A stretch of DNA of 64,000 nucleotides, from the NCBI RefSeq assembly GCF_000350225.1, contig NW_005178745.1, positions 58,793 to 122,792 on the forward strand. The letters are read 5' to 3'. Of this stretch, positions 53,288 through 62,572 are shown piece by piece. Numbering within the stretch: the first letter of the stretch is position 1; every line of letters starts with the position of its first letter. The stretch is from Chondrus crispus (taxonomy: Eukaryota; Rhodophyta; Florideophyceae; Gigartinales; Gigartinaceae). The notes under the pieces are model-generated. The model had not been told where the DNA came from. It saw nothing but the letters and a program-made list of their open reading frames with translations, and made no database searches. Position numbers and translations under genes: made by a program.

Positions 53288-54131
53288 TTGAAAAAGTCCT
53301 GATTTGCATCATAATATCCGTGACTGTTTTGCTCTTATTACAAGTACCGTACGTAGAGCTAGAACAGCAGAAATGTATCAACTACAGCCAAGTGCGTCTC
53401 TCCCAGCGCCTGCAATCAGCTTCATCATCCCCTGTGCCGCACACATGACCTCCTTGTCCAAGAACAACGCACACCCTACCCATGTTGCGGAGACGACTGG
53501 AGAGCGGCCAGTCAGCATCTGAAAGTCGATCTGGTAAGCAGCAAGGGGAGGGTGCATCGCAGGACAGTCCTCTGCCGAAGACGCACGGGGGTGGACGATC
53601 TGGTTCATCTTCACCCGGGTCGCCGAAGAAGAAGAAAGCCAAGCCTGAAATTTGAGGTCCTCTTGTTTTTTTTCCGACTTGTCGCTGAGTGAGTCCGCAG
53701 GCGTCCGTTTGATATGAGCGTAGACATCAAGATGCATGTCAGAGTATGAATAGGAGCATGCCACCGTTCGCGTTGGAAACAGAAGGCCTTTATCGCGTCG
53801 CAAATATGTCTTCTGCACACGGCGAAGGAGAGTTGCCTCCGGCGCGCAGAGGCAAACGTTATGCTTTTGGGTGTGCGTGTCAGATATGCGGGCTACTTTT
53901 CGTTAGTAATGGCTGTGAAGATAAACTGGATCTATATTACTTCTCACAACTTTCTCACAACTATGGCTTTTCATTTACTATCTTCAATTGCTTGCATGAT
54001 TTGGCATAATCAAGAACACTATCTAGTTGTCCGCTATAATATCTGTCACGGCTATCCCGTACAGACTGCAAATCTGACTTCCCCTCCTAAGAGCATATCT
54101 TTTCTTACCTTTCTGTATGCTTTGGCTCTAC
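53288..54131. other. Spacer between the TUTase and the Uma2 array
   Basis: No complete gene is supported. One 57-codon plus-strand frame, 53482-53655, ends in a Ser/Gly/Lys tail (GGGRSGSSSPGSPKKKKA) that resembles the C-terminal tails of the Uma2-like proteins next to it (SPSSSPNKKKGR) but on the opposite strand. It may be the left-over end of an inverted family member. Confidence 0.35.
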
Positions 54132-55391
54132 TTATTTCTTTCTGGACGGGCTGTTGGTGGCCGAACCATTGGGCGAACCATTGTGGTGGCTTCGGGTTGG
54201 ACTTCTATCGCGCTTTTTCAAGCTCTTGTTCTCTTTCCTCAATTTATCTATCTCTACATCTTTCTCTGTAATCTTTGCATCTTTCTCTGCAATCTTTGCA
54301 TCTTTCTCTGTAATCTTTGCATCTTTCTTTGCAATTTTTGTGTCCCTGTTCTGCAACTCGTATTCAATCACCTTAGTGCCACTCGGAGGATTGAGCAACT
54401 CTTTCACCGTTATCTTGTCTTCACGGCTGAAGATACCGCATATGACGGACTCATTTCCACGATAGATCTTTCTGTGGTACATCATCGAACTGCCACTGGC
54501 GCGAGTGGTTATAGTAGGATCGCCAGACGCTTGTCGGTCTCCGACCTTGTCGCTTCGGCCATGAAGTTTACCCACAATGACGCAAGCATCTTTTCCACCA
54601 ACTCCACCACGGTCGACAATAACGTATTCTTCGATGTTGGCTCGGCGGTACGCTCTCCACTTACTGTCGAGGTCGATATTGCGAGTGGAGGGACTCGTGA
54701 CCTCAAACACGAGTACGGGGGGATCAACGTTTTTTCCAAACCTGATTGTCTTTGATTGCTCGCCTGCTGTGGACTCCATAGCTCTATCGTCACGATATTT
54801 GCCGATGGAGACGTCCGGCTCGCGTACCGTGTCCGATTTTCCGGAGGAACTAGACCCACCTGGGGAGGACGTAGGTGAGCCGGAGTCATCGAACACCTCA
54901 CCGAACTGAGCCTCCAGAGCCCTCCTGCGACTCGGTATGTACACTTTTCCTCGTCCATAAATGGTTATGTACGCTTTCTTAGTGGCGTGAAGAACTTGAG
55001 CTTTGCTGATAATGTAGGACACTATGCGTTCGTGCAAGTTATCGCCCATCCTTGGTGAGAAGACAAGCAAGCCGTCGACGAGGTCGTATTTCTCACGGTC
55101 ACCTTGCGGAAGTTCGGCGTACCGCGTAAACGTGCAGGGGGTAAGATGAAGGGCCCTGGGTTCTTCGTCGATGTGGACCGAATGACCTGGTCGTTTTGCC
55201 ACTTGTGCAGGACCTGGAAAATCTGCAACAAGTTCGTCGACGATTGCAGACGGGGCGCTATTGTTGTCCTTCGTTATGGTTGAGGCCATGTCCATGCAGT
55301 GCCGTCGTTCCGTGCGGTCGACACGGGCTTTAGGGGTTATATAGAATGGTTCTTGAAAGCTGGAAGACGCCAGGTAACTTTGGATGATCAC
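54132..55391 (-). CDS. Uma2-family PD-(D/E)XK nuclease-like protein, array copy 1
   Basis: 419 residues in the longest frame. Uma2 (DUF820) core: KYDLVDGLLVFSPRMGDNLH at 101-120 with Glu121, REPDVSIGKYR with Asp193, DPPVLVFEVTSPSTRNIDLD with Glu230, and Lys244 in SKWRAYRRANIEEYVIVD. This is the PD-(D/E)XK set, so nuclease activity is possible. A Ser/Gly-rich insert (about 165-188) sits before the Asp strand. After the core there is a coiled coil built from seven-residue repeats (KDAKITE/KDAKIAE, 351-380), then a basic tail unique to this copy (SHHNGSPNGSATNSPSRKK). Start: a TATA box (TATATAA, 55343-55337) lies inside the frame, so translation more likely begins at Met33 or Met35 (55295 or 55289). 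No intron. Uma2 proteins are mainly bacterial, so an old transfer is possible. The biological role is unknown. Confidence 0.82.
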   Translation of the reverse strand: MIIQSYLASSSFQEPFYITPKARVDRTERRHCMDMASTITKDNNSAPSAIVDELVADFPGPAQVAKRPGHSVHIDEEPRALHLTPCTFTRYAELPQGDREKYDLVDGLLVFSPRMGDNLHERIVSYIISKAQVLHATKKAYITIYGRGKVYIPSRRRALEAQFGEVFDDSGSPTSSPGGSSSSGKSDTVREPDVSIGKYRDDRAMESTAGEQSKTIRFGKNVDPPVLVFEVTSPSTRNIDLDSKWRAYRRANIEEYVIVDRGGVGGKDACVIVGKLHGRSDKVGDRQASGDPTITTRASGSSMMYHRKIYRGNESVICGIFSREDKITVKELLNPPSGTKVIEYELQNRDTKIAKKDAKITEKDAKIAEKDAKITEKDVEIDKLRKENKSLKKRDRSPTRSHHNGSPNGSATNSPSRKK

Positions 55392-55487
55392 CAGGACGAC
55401 TGAAATAGCCAGTTTATCCCAAAAAACTGGAGATCTAAAATGTTAAAGGAGGGAGGAATATAGGGTCCACTGCAAACGTTATGTTGG

Positions 55488-55501
55488 AAAACACGTGTTT
55501 T
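55488..55501. promoter_or_regulatory. CACGTG palindrome upstream of Uma2 copy 1
   Basis: AAAACACGTGTTTT is a perfect 14 bp palindrome with a G-box core, 97 bp before the longest start. It is in the same position before copies 2 and 3. Confidence 0.6.
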
Positions 55502-55502
55502 G

Positions 55503-57039
55503 GCAAAAGGCTAACATGTACATTCGAGTCACGACAACTTGTTTGTCTCAGTTGGCCTACGCATCCTGCTACTTTCCTAAAATCAAATCCCATTGCCTAT
55601 TCATCCCCATACTTCCTTATCCTATTTGCCTACTTCCCCGACCCTCCCCTACCCTTCGTCGAGCCTTGTCCGCTCCGGCCTTTCTTCTTGTTCGGGCTGC
55701 TGCTGGGCGAGTCATTTTTGTCCTTGCTTCCGCTTGCCCCTGTATTATCCGGACTTCTGTCGTTTCGGCCGCGCTTATTCTGCATCTTTTCGTTTTCCAA
55801 TCTGTCTACGAACGCCAGAGCTTCGTCCCTTTCTTTCGTGATTTTCCTGATCTTTGCATCTTTCTCTGTAATCTTTGTGTCCCTGTTCTGCAACTCGTAT
55901 TCAATCACCTTAGTGCCACTCGGCGGATTGAGCAACTCTTTCACCGTTATCTTGTCTTCACGGCTGAAGATACCGCATATGACGGACTCATTTCCACGAT
56001 AGATCTTTCTGTGGTACATCAGCGAACTGCCACTGGCGCGAGTGGTTATAGTAGGATCACCAGACGCTTGTCGGTCTCCGTCCTTGTCGCTTCGGCCATG
56101 AAGTTTACCCACAATGACGCAAGCATCTTTTCCACCAACTCCACCACGGTCGACAATAACGTATTCTTCGATGTTGGCTCGGCGGTACGCTCTCCACTTA
56201 CTGTCGAGGTCGATATTGCGAGTGGAGGGACTCGTGACCTCAAACACGAGTACGGGGGGATCAACGTTTTTTCCAAACCTGATTGTCTTTGATTGCTCGC
56301 CTGCTGTGGACTCCATAGCTCTATCGTCACGATATTTGCCGATGGAGACGTCCGGCTCGCGTACCGTGTCCGATTTTCCGGAGGAACTAGACCCACCTGG
56401 GGAGGACGTAGGTGAGCCGGAGTCATCGAACACCTCACCAAACTGAGCCTCCAGAGCCCTCCTGCGACTCGGTATGTACACTTTTCCGCGTCCATAAATG
56501 GTTATGTACGCTTTCTTAGTGGCGTGAAGAACTTGAGCTTTGCTGATAATGTAGGACACTATGCGTTCGTGCAAGTTATCGCCCATCCTTGGTGAGAAGA
56601 CAAGCAAGCCGTCGACGAGGTCGTATTTCTCACGGTCACCTTGCGGAAGTTCGGCGTACCGCGTAAACGTGCAGGGGGTAAGATGAAGGGCCCTGGGTTC
56701 TTCGTCGATGTGGACCGAATGACCTGGTCGTTTTGTCACTTGTGCAGGACCTGGAAAATCTGCAACAAGTTCGTCGACGATTGCAGACGGGGCGCTATTG
56801 TTGTCCTTCGTTATGGTTGAGGCCATGTCCATGCAGTGCCGTCGTTCCGTGCGGTCGACACGGGCTTTAGGGGTTATATAGAATGGTTCTTGAAAGCTGG
56901 AAGACGCCAGGTAACTTTGGATGATCACCAGGACGACTGAAATAGCCAGTTTATCCCAAAAAACTGGAGATCTAAAATGTTAAAGGAGGGAGGAATATAG
57001 GGTCCACTGCAAACGTTATGTTGGAAAACACGTGTTTTG
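55503..57039. repeat. Tandem repeat unit carrying Uma2 copy 2
   Basis: A 1537 bp unit holding gene, TATA box and CACGTG palindrome. The next unit (57040-58597, 1558 bp) is nearly identical apart from scattered substitutions and one extra 21 bp heptad repeat. Copy 1 shares the gene and its upstream part but has a different gene end. Confidence 0.9.
55630..56928 (-). CDS. Uma2-family PD-(D/E)XK nuclease-like protein, array copy 2
   Basis: 432 residues. The core is the same as copy 1, with the four candidate catalytic positions retained (Glu121, Asp193, Glu230, Lys244). Visible differences in the core are few (for example VTKRPGH for VAKRPGH, SDKDGDR for SDKVGDR). The heptad part is shortest here: only one KITEKDA unit before KIRKITKERDEALAFVDRLE. 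The tail also differs from copy 1 and is shared with copy 3: NKRGRNDRSPDNTGASG, then Ser/Lys/Gly-rich sequence ending GRGGSGK. A TATATAA box at 56880-56874 lies within the longest frame, so Met33 (56832) is the likelier start. The upstream CACGTG palindrome is at 57025-57038. Confidence 0.82.
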   Translation of the reverse strand: MIIQSYLASSSFQEPFYITPKARVDRTERRHCMDMASTITKDNNSAPSAIVDELVADFPGPAQVTKRPGHSVHIDEEPRALHLTPCTFTRYAELPQGDREKYDLVDGLLVFSPRMGDNLHERIVSYIISKAQVLHATKKAYITIYGRGKVYIPSRRRALEAQFGEVFDDSGSPTSSPGGSSSSGKSDTVREPDVSIGKYRDDRAMESTAGEQSKTIRFGKNVDPPVLVFEVTSPSTRNIDLDSKWRAYRRANIEEYVIVDRGGVGGKDACVIVGKLHGRSDKDGDRQASGDPTITTRASGSSLMYHRKIYRGNESVICGIFSREDKITVKELLNPPSGTKVIEYELQNRDTKITEKDAKIRKITKERDEALAFVDRLENEKMQNKRGRNDRSPDNTGASGSKDKNDSPSSSPNKKKGRSGQGSTKGRGGSGK

Positions 57040-57166
57040 GCAAAAGGCTAACATGTACATTCGAGTCACGACAACTTGTTTGTCTCAGTTGGCCTACGCA
57101 TCCTGCTACTTTCCTAAAATCAAATCCCATTGCCTATTCATCCCCATACTTCCTTATCCTATTTGC

Positions 57167-58486
57167 CTACTTCCCCGACCCTCCCCTACCCTTCGTCGAG
57201 CCTTGTCCGCTCCGGCCTTTCTTCTTGTTCGGGCTGCTGCTGGGCGAGTCATTTTTGTCCTTGCTTCCGCTTGCCCCTGTATTATCCGGACTTCTGTCGT
57301 TTCGGCCGCGCTTATTCTGCATCTTTTCGTTTTCCAATCTGTCTACGAACGCCAGAGCTTCGTCCCTTTCTTTCGTGATTTTCCTGATCTTTGCATCTTT
57401 CTCTGTAATCTTTGCATCTTTCTTTGCAATTTTTGTGTCCCTGTGCTGCAGCTCGTACGCAATCACCTTAGTGCCACTCGGAGGATTGAGCAACTCTTTC
57501 ACCGTTATCTTGTCTTCACGGCTGAAGATACGGCATATGACAGACTCATTTCCCCGATAGATCTTTCTGTGGTACATCGGCGAACTGCCACTGGCGCGAG
57601 TGGTTATAGTAGGATCACCAGACGCTTGTCGGTCTCCGTCCTTGTCGCTTCGGCCATGAAGTTTACCCACAATGACGCAAGCATCTTTTCCACCAACTCC
57701 ACCACGGTCGACAATAACGTATTCTTCGATGTTGGCTCGGCGGTACGCTCTCCACTTATCGTCGAGGTCGATATTGCGAGTGGAGGGACTCGTGACCTCA
57801 AACACGAGTACGGGGGGATCAACGTTTTTTCCAAACCTGATTGTCTTTGATTGCTCGCCTGCTGTGGACTCCATAGCTCTATCGTCACGATATTTGCCGA
57901 TGGAGACGTCCGGCTCGCGTACCGTGTCCGATTTTCCGGAGGAACTAGACCCACCTGGGGAGGACGTAGGTGAGCCGGAGTCATCGAACACCTCACCAAA
58001 CTGAGCCTCCAGAGCCCTCCTGCGACTCGGTATGTACACTTTTCCGCGTCCATAAATGGTTATGTACGCTTTCTTAGTGGCGTGAAGAACTTGAGCTTTG
58101 CTGATAATGTAGGACACTATGCGTTCGTGCAAGTTATCGCCCATCCTTGGTGAGAAGACAAGCAAGCCGTCGACGAGGTCGTATTTCTCACGGTCACCTT
58201 GCGGAAGTTCGGCGTACCGCGTAAACGTGCAGGGGGTAAGATGAAGGGCCCTGGGTTCTTCGTCGATGTGGACCGAATGACCTGGTCGTTTTGCCACTTG
58301 TGCAGGACCTGGAAAATCTGCAACAAGTTCGTCGACGATTGCAGACGGGGCGCTATTGTTGTCCTTCGTTATGGTTGAGGCCATGTCCATGCAGTGCCGT
58401 CGTTCCGTGCGGTCGACACGGGCTTTAGGGGTTATATAGAATGGTTCTTGAAAGCTGGAAGACGCCAGGTAACTTTGGATGATCAC
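57167..58486 (-). CDS. Uma2-family PD-(D/E)XK nuclease-like protein, array copy 3
   Basis: 439 residues, the same as copy 2 except for one extra heptad unit (IAKKDAKITEKDAKIRK) and a few substitutions: LDDKWRAY for LDSKWRAY beside the catalytic Lys, ICRIFSR for ICGIFSR, VIAYELQHRD for VIEYELQNRD. Catalytic positions are kept. The tail is identical in type to copy 2. TATA box at 58438-58432; likelier start Met33 (58390). This copy is the array's outer member: its upstream flank departs from the unit after the CACGTG palindrome and holds a second copy of that palindrome. Confidence 0.82.
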   Translation of the reverse strand: MIIQSYLASSSFQEPFYITPKARVDRTERRHCMDMASTITKDNNSAPSAIVDELVADFPGPAQVAKRPGHSVHIDEEPRALHLTPCTFTRYAELPQGDREKYDLVDGLLVFSPRMGDNLHERIVSYIISKAQVLHATKKAYITIYGRGKVYIPSRRRALEAQFGEVFDDSGSPTSSPGGSSSSGKSDTVREPDVSIGKYRDDRAMESTAGEQSKTIRFGKNVDPPVLVFEVTSPSTRNIDLDDKWRAYRRANIEEYVIVDRGGVGGKDACVIVGKLHGRSDKDGDRQASGDPTITTRASGSSPMYHRKIYRGNESVICRIFSREDKITVKELLNPPSGTKVIAYELQHRDTKIAKKDAKITEKDAKIRKITKERDEALAFVDRLENEKMQNKRGRNDRSPDNTGASGSKDKNDSPSSSPNKKKGRSGQGSTKGRGGSGK

Positions 58487-58556
58487 CAGGACGACTGAAA
58501 TAGCCAGTTTATCCCGAAAAACTGGAGATCTAAAGTATTAAAGGAGGGAGGAATGT

Positions 58557-58696
58557 AGGGTCCACTGCAAACGTTATGTTGGAAAACACGTGTTTTGGCC
58601 GCGAGTTTTGCTCGGATTTTCAACCGCGTTAAGGGTCCACTGCAAACGTTATGTTGGAAAACACGTGTTTTGGCCGCGAGTTTTGCTCGGATTTTG
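58557..58696. repeat. 75 bp duplication of the Uma2 upstream element
   Basis: The segment from AGGGTCCACTGCAAACG through the CACGTG palindrome to GCTCGGATTTT occurs twice with a 75 bp period (palindromes at 58583-58596 and 58658-58671). It lies upstream of array copy 3 and gives that copy two palindromes instead of one. Confidence 0.92.
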
Positions 58697-59443
58697 CATT
58701 GTCACCGTACACAGTGTACAGTGACTTGAGATGCCCAACCGCACCATGAAAGACAGTCTCGTTCTGTCTCAAATGTGTCCGCTCCCGCTCCCGCGAACCT
58801 ATTCTTTAACAGACCCCTCACACCCGCGCCCCGCAGCTCCCTCCGAACCTCTCCCCTCCACCCGCCCGCATCCATCCGCATGATTCCATCCACCCGCTTC
58901 ATCCTCAGGAAACAAGCCGGCCATTGCTCCGAGATGGACGCTTCGAAAACATGATCCCACCGAATCCCAACCTGGCGCTTGTACTCACCATCTTGGCAAC
59001 CCTCGTGCTTACCTCCACCGCCCAACTTTGTTGTCAACACCGGTCTTGTAGATTATTGGTGTGGCGAATGAGAGGTCCGCGTGGACTTCCTTTGCGACTG
59101 GCCTGGATGCAGAGACGAAGGAGTGACGCGTGTTTTGGCGGCGGGTTGGTCGCAGATTCAGGGTGAATCAGTTGGATGGCTCTGCGGTCTAGGCTTGCAG
59201 CCGGGACCACAGCTTTCTTGTCAGGATATGATCCGCTCTTGCAATCCATCTCATGTCCGCGTAAGCGTTGGGCTGTCGTCATCAATTTGTCGTTCTTTCA
59301 TCTCATAAGCCCACCTCGCAGCACAGGCTCAAATCATCGATAGGAGTTTTCTTTGTGTAGATCAAATGCAACTACATTGCCGAAAATTCGATGTGGCTCG
59401 AACAGACTGACTGAAACTGCGATGTACAAGAAAGCGCCCCTAA
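58697..59443. other. Spacer between the Uma2 array and the small elements
   Basis: C-rich sequence with open frames on both strands (plus 58924-59166, minus 58702-59040) and no recognisable domain. It may contain a fragment of a GC-rich gene. Nothing firm. Confidence 0.35.
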
Positions 59444-60129
59444 GAGCATCCCCACCATGAGCAAAGAGTTAAAAGGTAAAATTTTAGCTTTTACACCCTG
59501 GTGAATCCGCTCCACCGGGGAGTCTAAAGCTAAAATTATTTAGCCCGGGGATATTTCCAGGGTGCAAATCGGTCGGTTTCACACCTCGAAAATAGCCCAG
59601 AGCCAAAAAGTCCATGACACAAGTGTGAAGCAGTTATTGGTTTCTGGTCGCTGGAATCTGCTCGTATAGTACTTCCCGTTCTCCTACATGTTTCGCTCGC
59701 GTATTGCCGCGCTTCCCCCTCCAACCTGCGCCTCTCCTTCTTCATCGATTGCAAGGTACATGCGATCTTTCCCACCCACCACCCTGTTTATGCGCTCCCT
59801 TTCGCACACCGCTCTCCCAGGTGCAGAACATGCTCCCACCAATCCACCCAATCATTTCCTATTCCATCTCGAGCCTCGTTCCCATCACATTAATGGCCGG
59901 TACAGACCAGCCGAAATCCAGAGGATTTAACTATTCCTCCAATGAAGACTGCTCCATTTGAGTGCGTTTCTGCATTTAGCTCTGGCAACACCGGTGGAGT
60001 GTGTTGATGTCGGAGCTAAAATGCCAAATGTGAACAAATGCACCTGGGCATGCGCACCAGTATTTGAATGACAAGTGTTGAAAATATTTGGCTCTTTGCT
60101 CATTTATTCTCCAACCGGTGGGGATGCTC
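59444..60129. mobile_element. Small non-autonomous Harbinger-type element (A)
   Basis: Starts GAGCATCCCCACC (59444) and ends with the inverted GGTGGGGATGCTC (to 60129), flanked by TAA on both sides (59441-59443 and 60130-60132), the 3 bp target size of Harbinger elements. A second, inner inverted block ATGAGCAAAGAG/CTCTTTGCTCAT supports the pairing. Inside, 59893-59961 reads MAGTDQPKSRGFNYSSNED, like the start of the Myb/NAM-like accessory proteins of Harbinger elements (RGxNFSxxED), ending abruptly. Confidence 0.75.
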
Positions 60130-60169
60130 TAAGAGCACCCCTATCGGTTTGTCTAAATTTGGTGGCTAA

Positions 60170-61651
60170 GAGCATCCCCACCGGTACGCAATCAAATCAT
60201 CAAATAACAACACTTGGCACACTTTTTCTGTAATTTGATTGGCTCCCTAGAATTTGGTTGTTTCGTTATTTGGCTGTTTGATGCTTCGGAAAGAACTGCC
60301 CCACCGGTGAGAACCAAATGAAGTACTGTACATTCCCCTCGTACTCACCATCGCATCCTTGTACTCACACTCGTACTCACCCTCGTATCGCACCCTCAGT
60401 CGTAGTCGCACGCTCACTCGAAACCCATCCCGCGACCTTCTCCCTCGCCACTCTGTCTGCACTCCTTCCCTCTCACCTCCACCGTGGACAAAGACAGACT
60501 GCCGGCGCTGTCCTCCCTGCTCACGGACAGCACGCGCTCCCCACGCGACCGTGAGCAGCGCGATCCCGGAGAGAACATACGCGCCGGCGGCAGCGGTGCT
60601 GCAGCGGATGATTGGCTCGACAGCCGCGAGCGACGTTCTCCTGCGGCTGCTGCTGCTGCTGAGCAGCGAATCGCACTGCTCTAGCACTGTCTGCGCTTGT
60701 GAACCTGTCGGAGGACGAGGAGCCGGCGGCTCTGACGCACGCGGACGCGGTGCGGCTCGCAGCGCAGGTGGTCCTGGGCGCGGACGTCGTCGCGCTGCAC
60801 GCGGCGCTGCTGTCCAACCTGACGCGCTTCGCGCCGGGCGTGGACGAAGCGGAGGGCGCGGACGGGTTCGGGAGAGGGGCACGCTACTCGTGCTCGTGGA
60901 GAGGGTACCGAGTATTCCGAATGTGCTGCGGCTGTCGAATGCGTGCGCGAGCCAGGAGGGGAGGGACGTCCTGTTGGTCGAGGGAAGGCAGGCGGAGAGA
61001 CAGCTGTTGACGAGGTTGCTGAGATTGCTGGAGGCGGGGGAGGCAGAGAAGAGGCTGGCGCGGGCGAGCTGGGTGCGGAACTGCGCGATGGCGGACGAGT
61101 GCCATGATGTGTTGGTGGGGGTACGGCGGCGGTCGCAATGTGCTTGGGGAGGTCAAAGGAGGTGGGACGGGAGGAGATGGCGGAGATTCGCGCCTGGTTG
61201 GTCGAGGAAGTGTTGTTGTTGTGTAAGAGCCGGGTGGGGAAGGACGCGCTCAGGGATGGCGGGGCCGTCGACGTTCTGGAGGGATGGAAGAGGGAAGAGC
61301 ATCAGGGATGGCGGGGCCGTCGACGTTCTGGAGGGATGGAAGGGGGAAGAGCATGCACGCCGTAGTGGGCATCCTGGATAGGCGGGAGACACTGGTAATC
61401 TCGAGGCAAATACCGCATCGATGCACTTTTTGGTGGGAAGCCGTTTCGGTCGACCAATAGAACGTGCACAACTGGATTGTCAAGGGTAATCAAACAGAGA
61501 CTATCCGAACCAAATTCTTGATATTTGGTTCCGATTTTTAGATCGACACCAAAAATTTGATGATTTGGTTGCACCGGTGGGGATTTCAATCGACATCAAA
61601 TCATCAAATTTTGGTTGTTTGGGTATTTGATTCTACCGGTGGGGATGCTAT
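60170..61651. mobile_element. Non-autonomous element (B) carrying a host-gene fragment
   Basis: Left end GAGCATCCCCACCGGTACGCAATCAAAT (begins 60170, preceded by TAA). The right end is the inverted ATTTGATTCTACCGGTGGGGATGC (to about 61649). Extra GCACCGGTGGGGAT (about 61573) and CCCCACCGGTGAGAACCAAATG (about 60299) blocks suggest nested or repeated termini. The interior from 60320 to 61400 is GC-rich and unlike the AT-rich ends, as in Pack-type elements. The right target duplicate is not clear. Confidence 0.6.
60690..61125 (+). pseudogene. HGH1: HGH1-like (armadillo-type) gene fragment inside element B
   Basis: One frame (about 60690-60866) reads SALVNLSEDEEPAALTHADA and HAALLSNLTRFAPGVDE. 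After a frame change, a second frame (about 60886-61125) reads LLVLVERVPSIPN, NACASQEGRDVLLVEGR, LLTRLLRLLEAGEAEKRLA and WVRNCAMADECHDVLVG. The steps ALVNLxxD, LLSNLTR, (A)NxxxxEGRxxLL and xxRNCxxxxECHxxLL are those of HGH1/FAM203, an armadillo-like chaperone for translation factor eEF2. Codon composition is very GC-rich. Only the middle of the protein is present and it is frameshifted, so it is a captured fragment, not a working gene. Identification is by remembered motif order. Confidence 0.5.
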
Positions 61652-62572
61652 GATCCGTGAGCACGGGTAACATGCAGCGGGTAACAGCTCATACGCCCCA
61701 TACCAGCGGGCCACTGCCAAAAATTAAAATTGCGTGAATCTGCAAACTATTTAAAACATTGTTTAATACATTATTCAAAAATATTAGTATTCATGAAGAA
61801 TTGAACTCGCGACCAAGAGAAAAGGGTGGCAGGGAGAACCAGTCGGGCGAGATGGAGCGGGCGATGGAGCGGGCGTTGGCCGCGAGCGGGAAGTGCAGCG
61901 GGTTGGAGAAGGTCGATAGGAGGGCCGGGTCGTGGCGGAGCAGGGTGGCGGGGGAGACGTAGAAGAGCCCGTCGTCGTAGGTGCGCGAGAGCCCGTCGCA
62001 GTGGCGCACGAGGAAGTGCAAGTCTTGGGGACGGCGGTGAGCGTGACGATGTTGCTGACGGTGCGAGGTGTGAGGCGACGGGTGTTTTCGCGGACGGGAG
62101 GCAGCGCAGGACGGCTCTTGAGAGCCACCGCTGAGATCAGCGGTTGCTGTGGAAGTTGCGCGCCGTGGAGATGGCGTAGATGTAGAGGGGCGTAGCGGCG
62201 CGGCGCTTGCAGCGTGGCCGCATGAATGTCCGCCGGACGGTGTCGCATGCGCTTTTATTGGGCTTTTATTCGCCTACCCTGTGGGCTCCTATCGCTCTTT
62301 TTTTACCCTGCATCCGACTTACATCCGGCCCGGTGACCCAGGCCAGATTTGCACATCCTGTTTCACATCCGGCGCGTCGTGCCACAGCGGGTAACATGGG
62401 GGGTAACATTCGGGCGAGCGGCAAAATCAAGCAACCTGGAGCGATTTGGCACCACAGCGCTGCCAGCATAGCCACGTGTGCTCAATTTGGCCCGTTGCGC
62501 GGCCCCGGGTGCGCGCCTGTTACCCAGCGGCTACGGCGGCGATTGTTGTTACCCGGACCGAGGATGCTCTAA
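61652..62572. mobile_element. Probable third small element (C) with a captured GC-rich fragment
   Basis: The left side has CACGGGTAACATGC and GCGGGTAACAG (61665-61690); the right side has the inverted CTGTTACCCAGC and GTTGTTACCCGG, then GAGGATGCTCTAA (62517-62572). An inner GCGGGTAACATGGGGGG block (about 62387) shows the motif repeats internally. The limits are loose because no target duplication was found. Confidence 0.4.
61791..62046 (-). pseudogene. Unidentified captured gene fragment in element C
   Basis: The minus strand reads LHFLVRHCDGLSRTYDDGLF, then YVSPATLLRHDPALLSTF and FPLAANARSIARSISPDWFS, an uninterrupted, GC3-rich, protein-like frame with no family I can name. It has no start codon context. 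The frame continues into a tail that looks non-coding. It probably derives from a host gene of high GC content. Confidence 0.4.

Noticed and set aside
54117..54755. Long plus-strand open frames across the Uma2 array (also at 55495-56292 and 57032-57850)
   Set aside because: They mirror the minus-strand Uma2 genes, repeat with the array, and translate to hydrophobic Cys/Phe-rich shadows of the heptad repeats.
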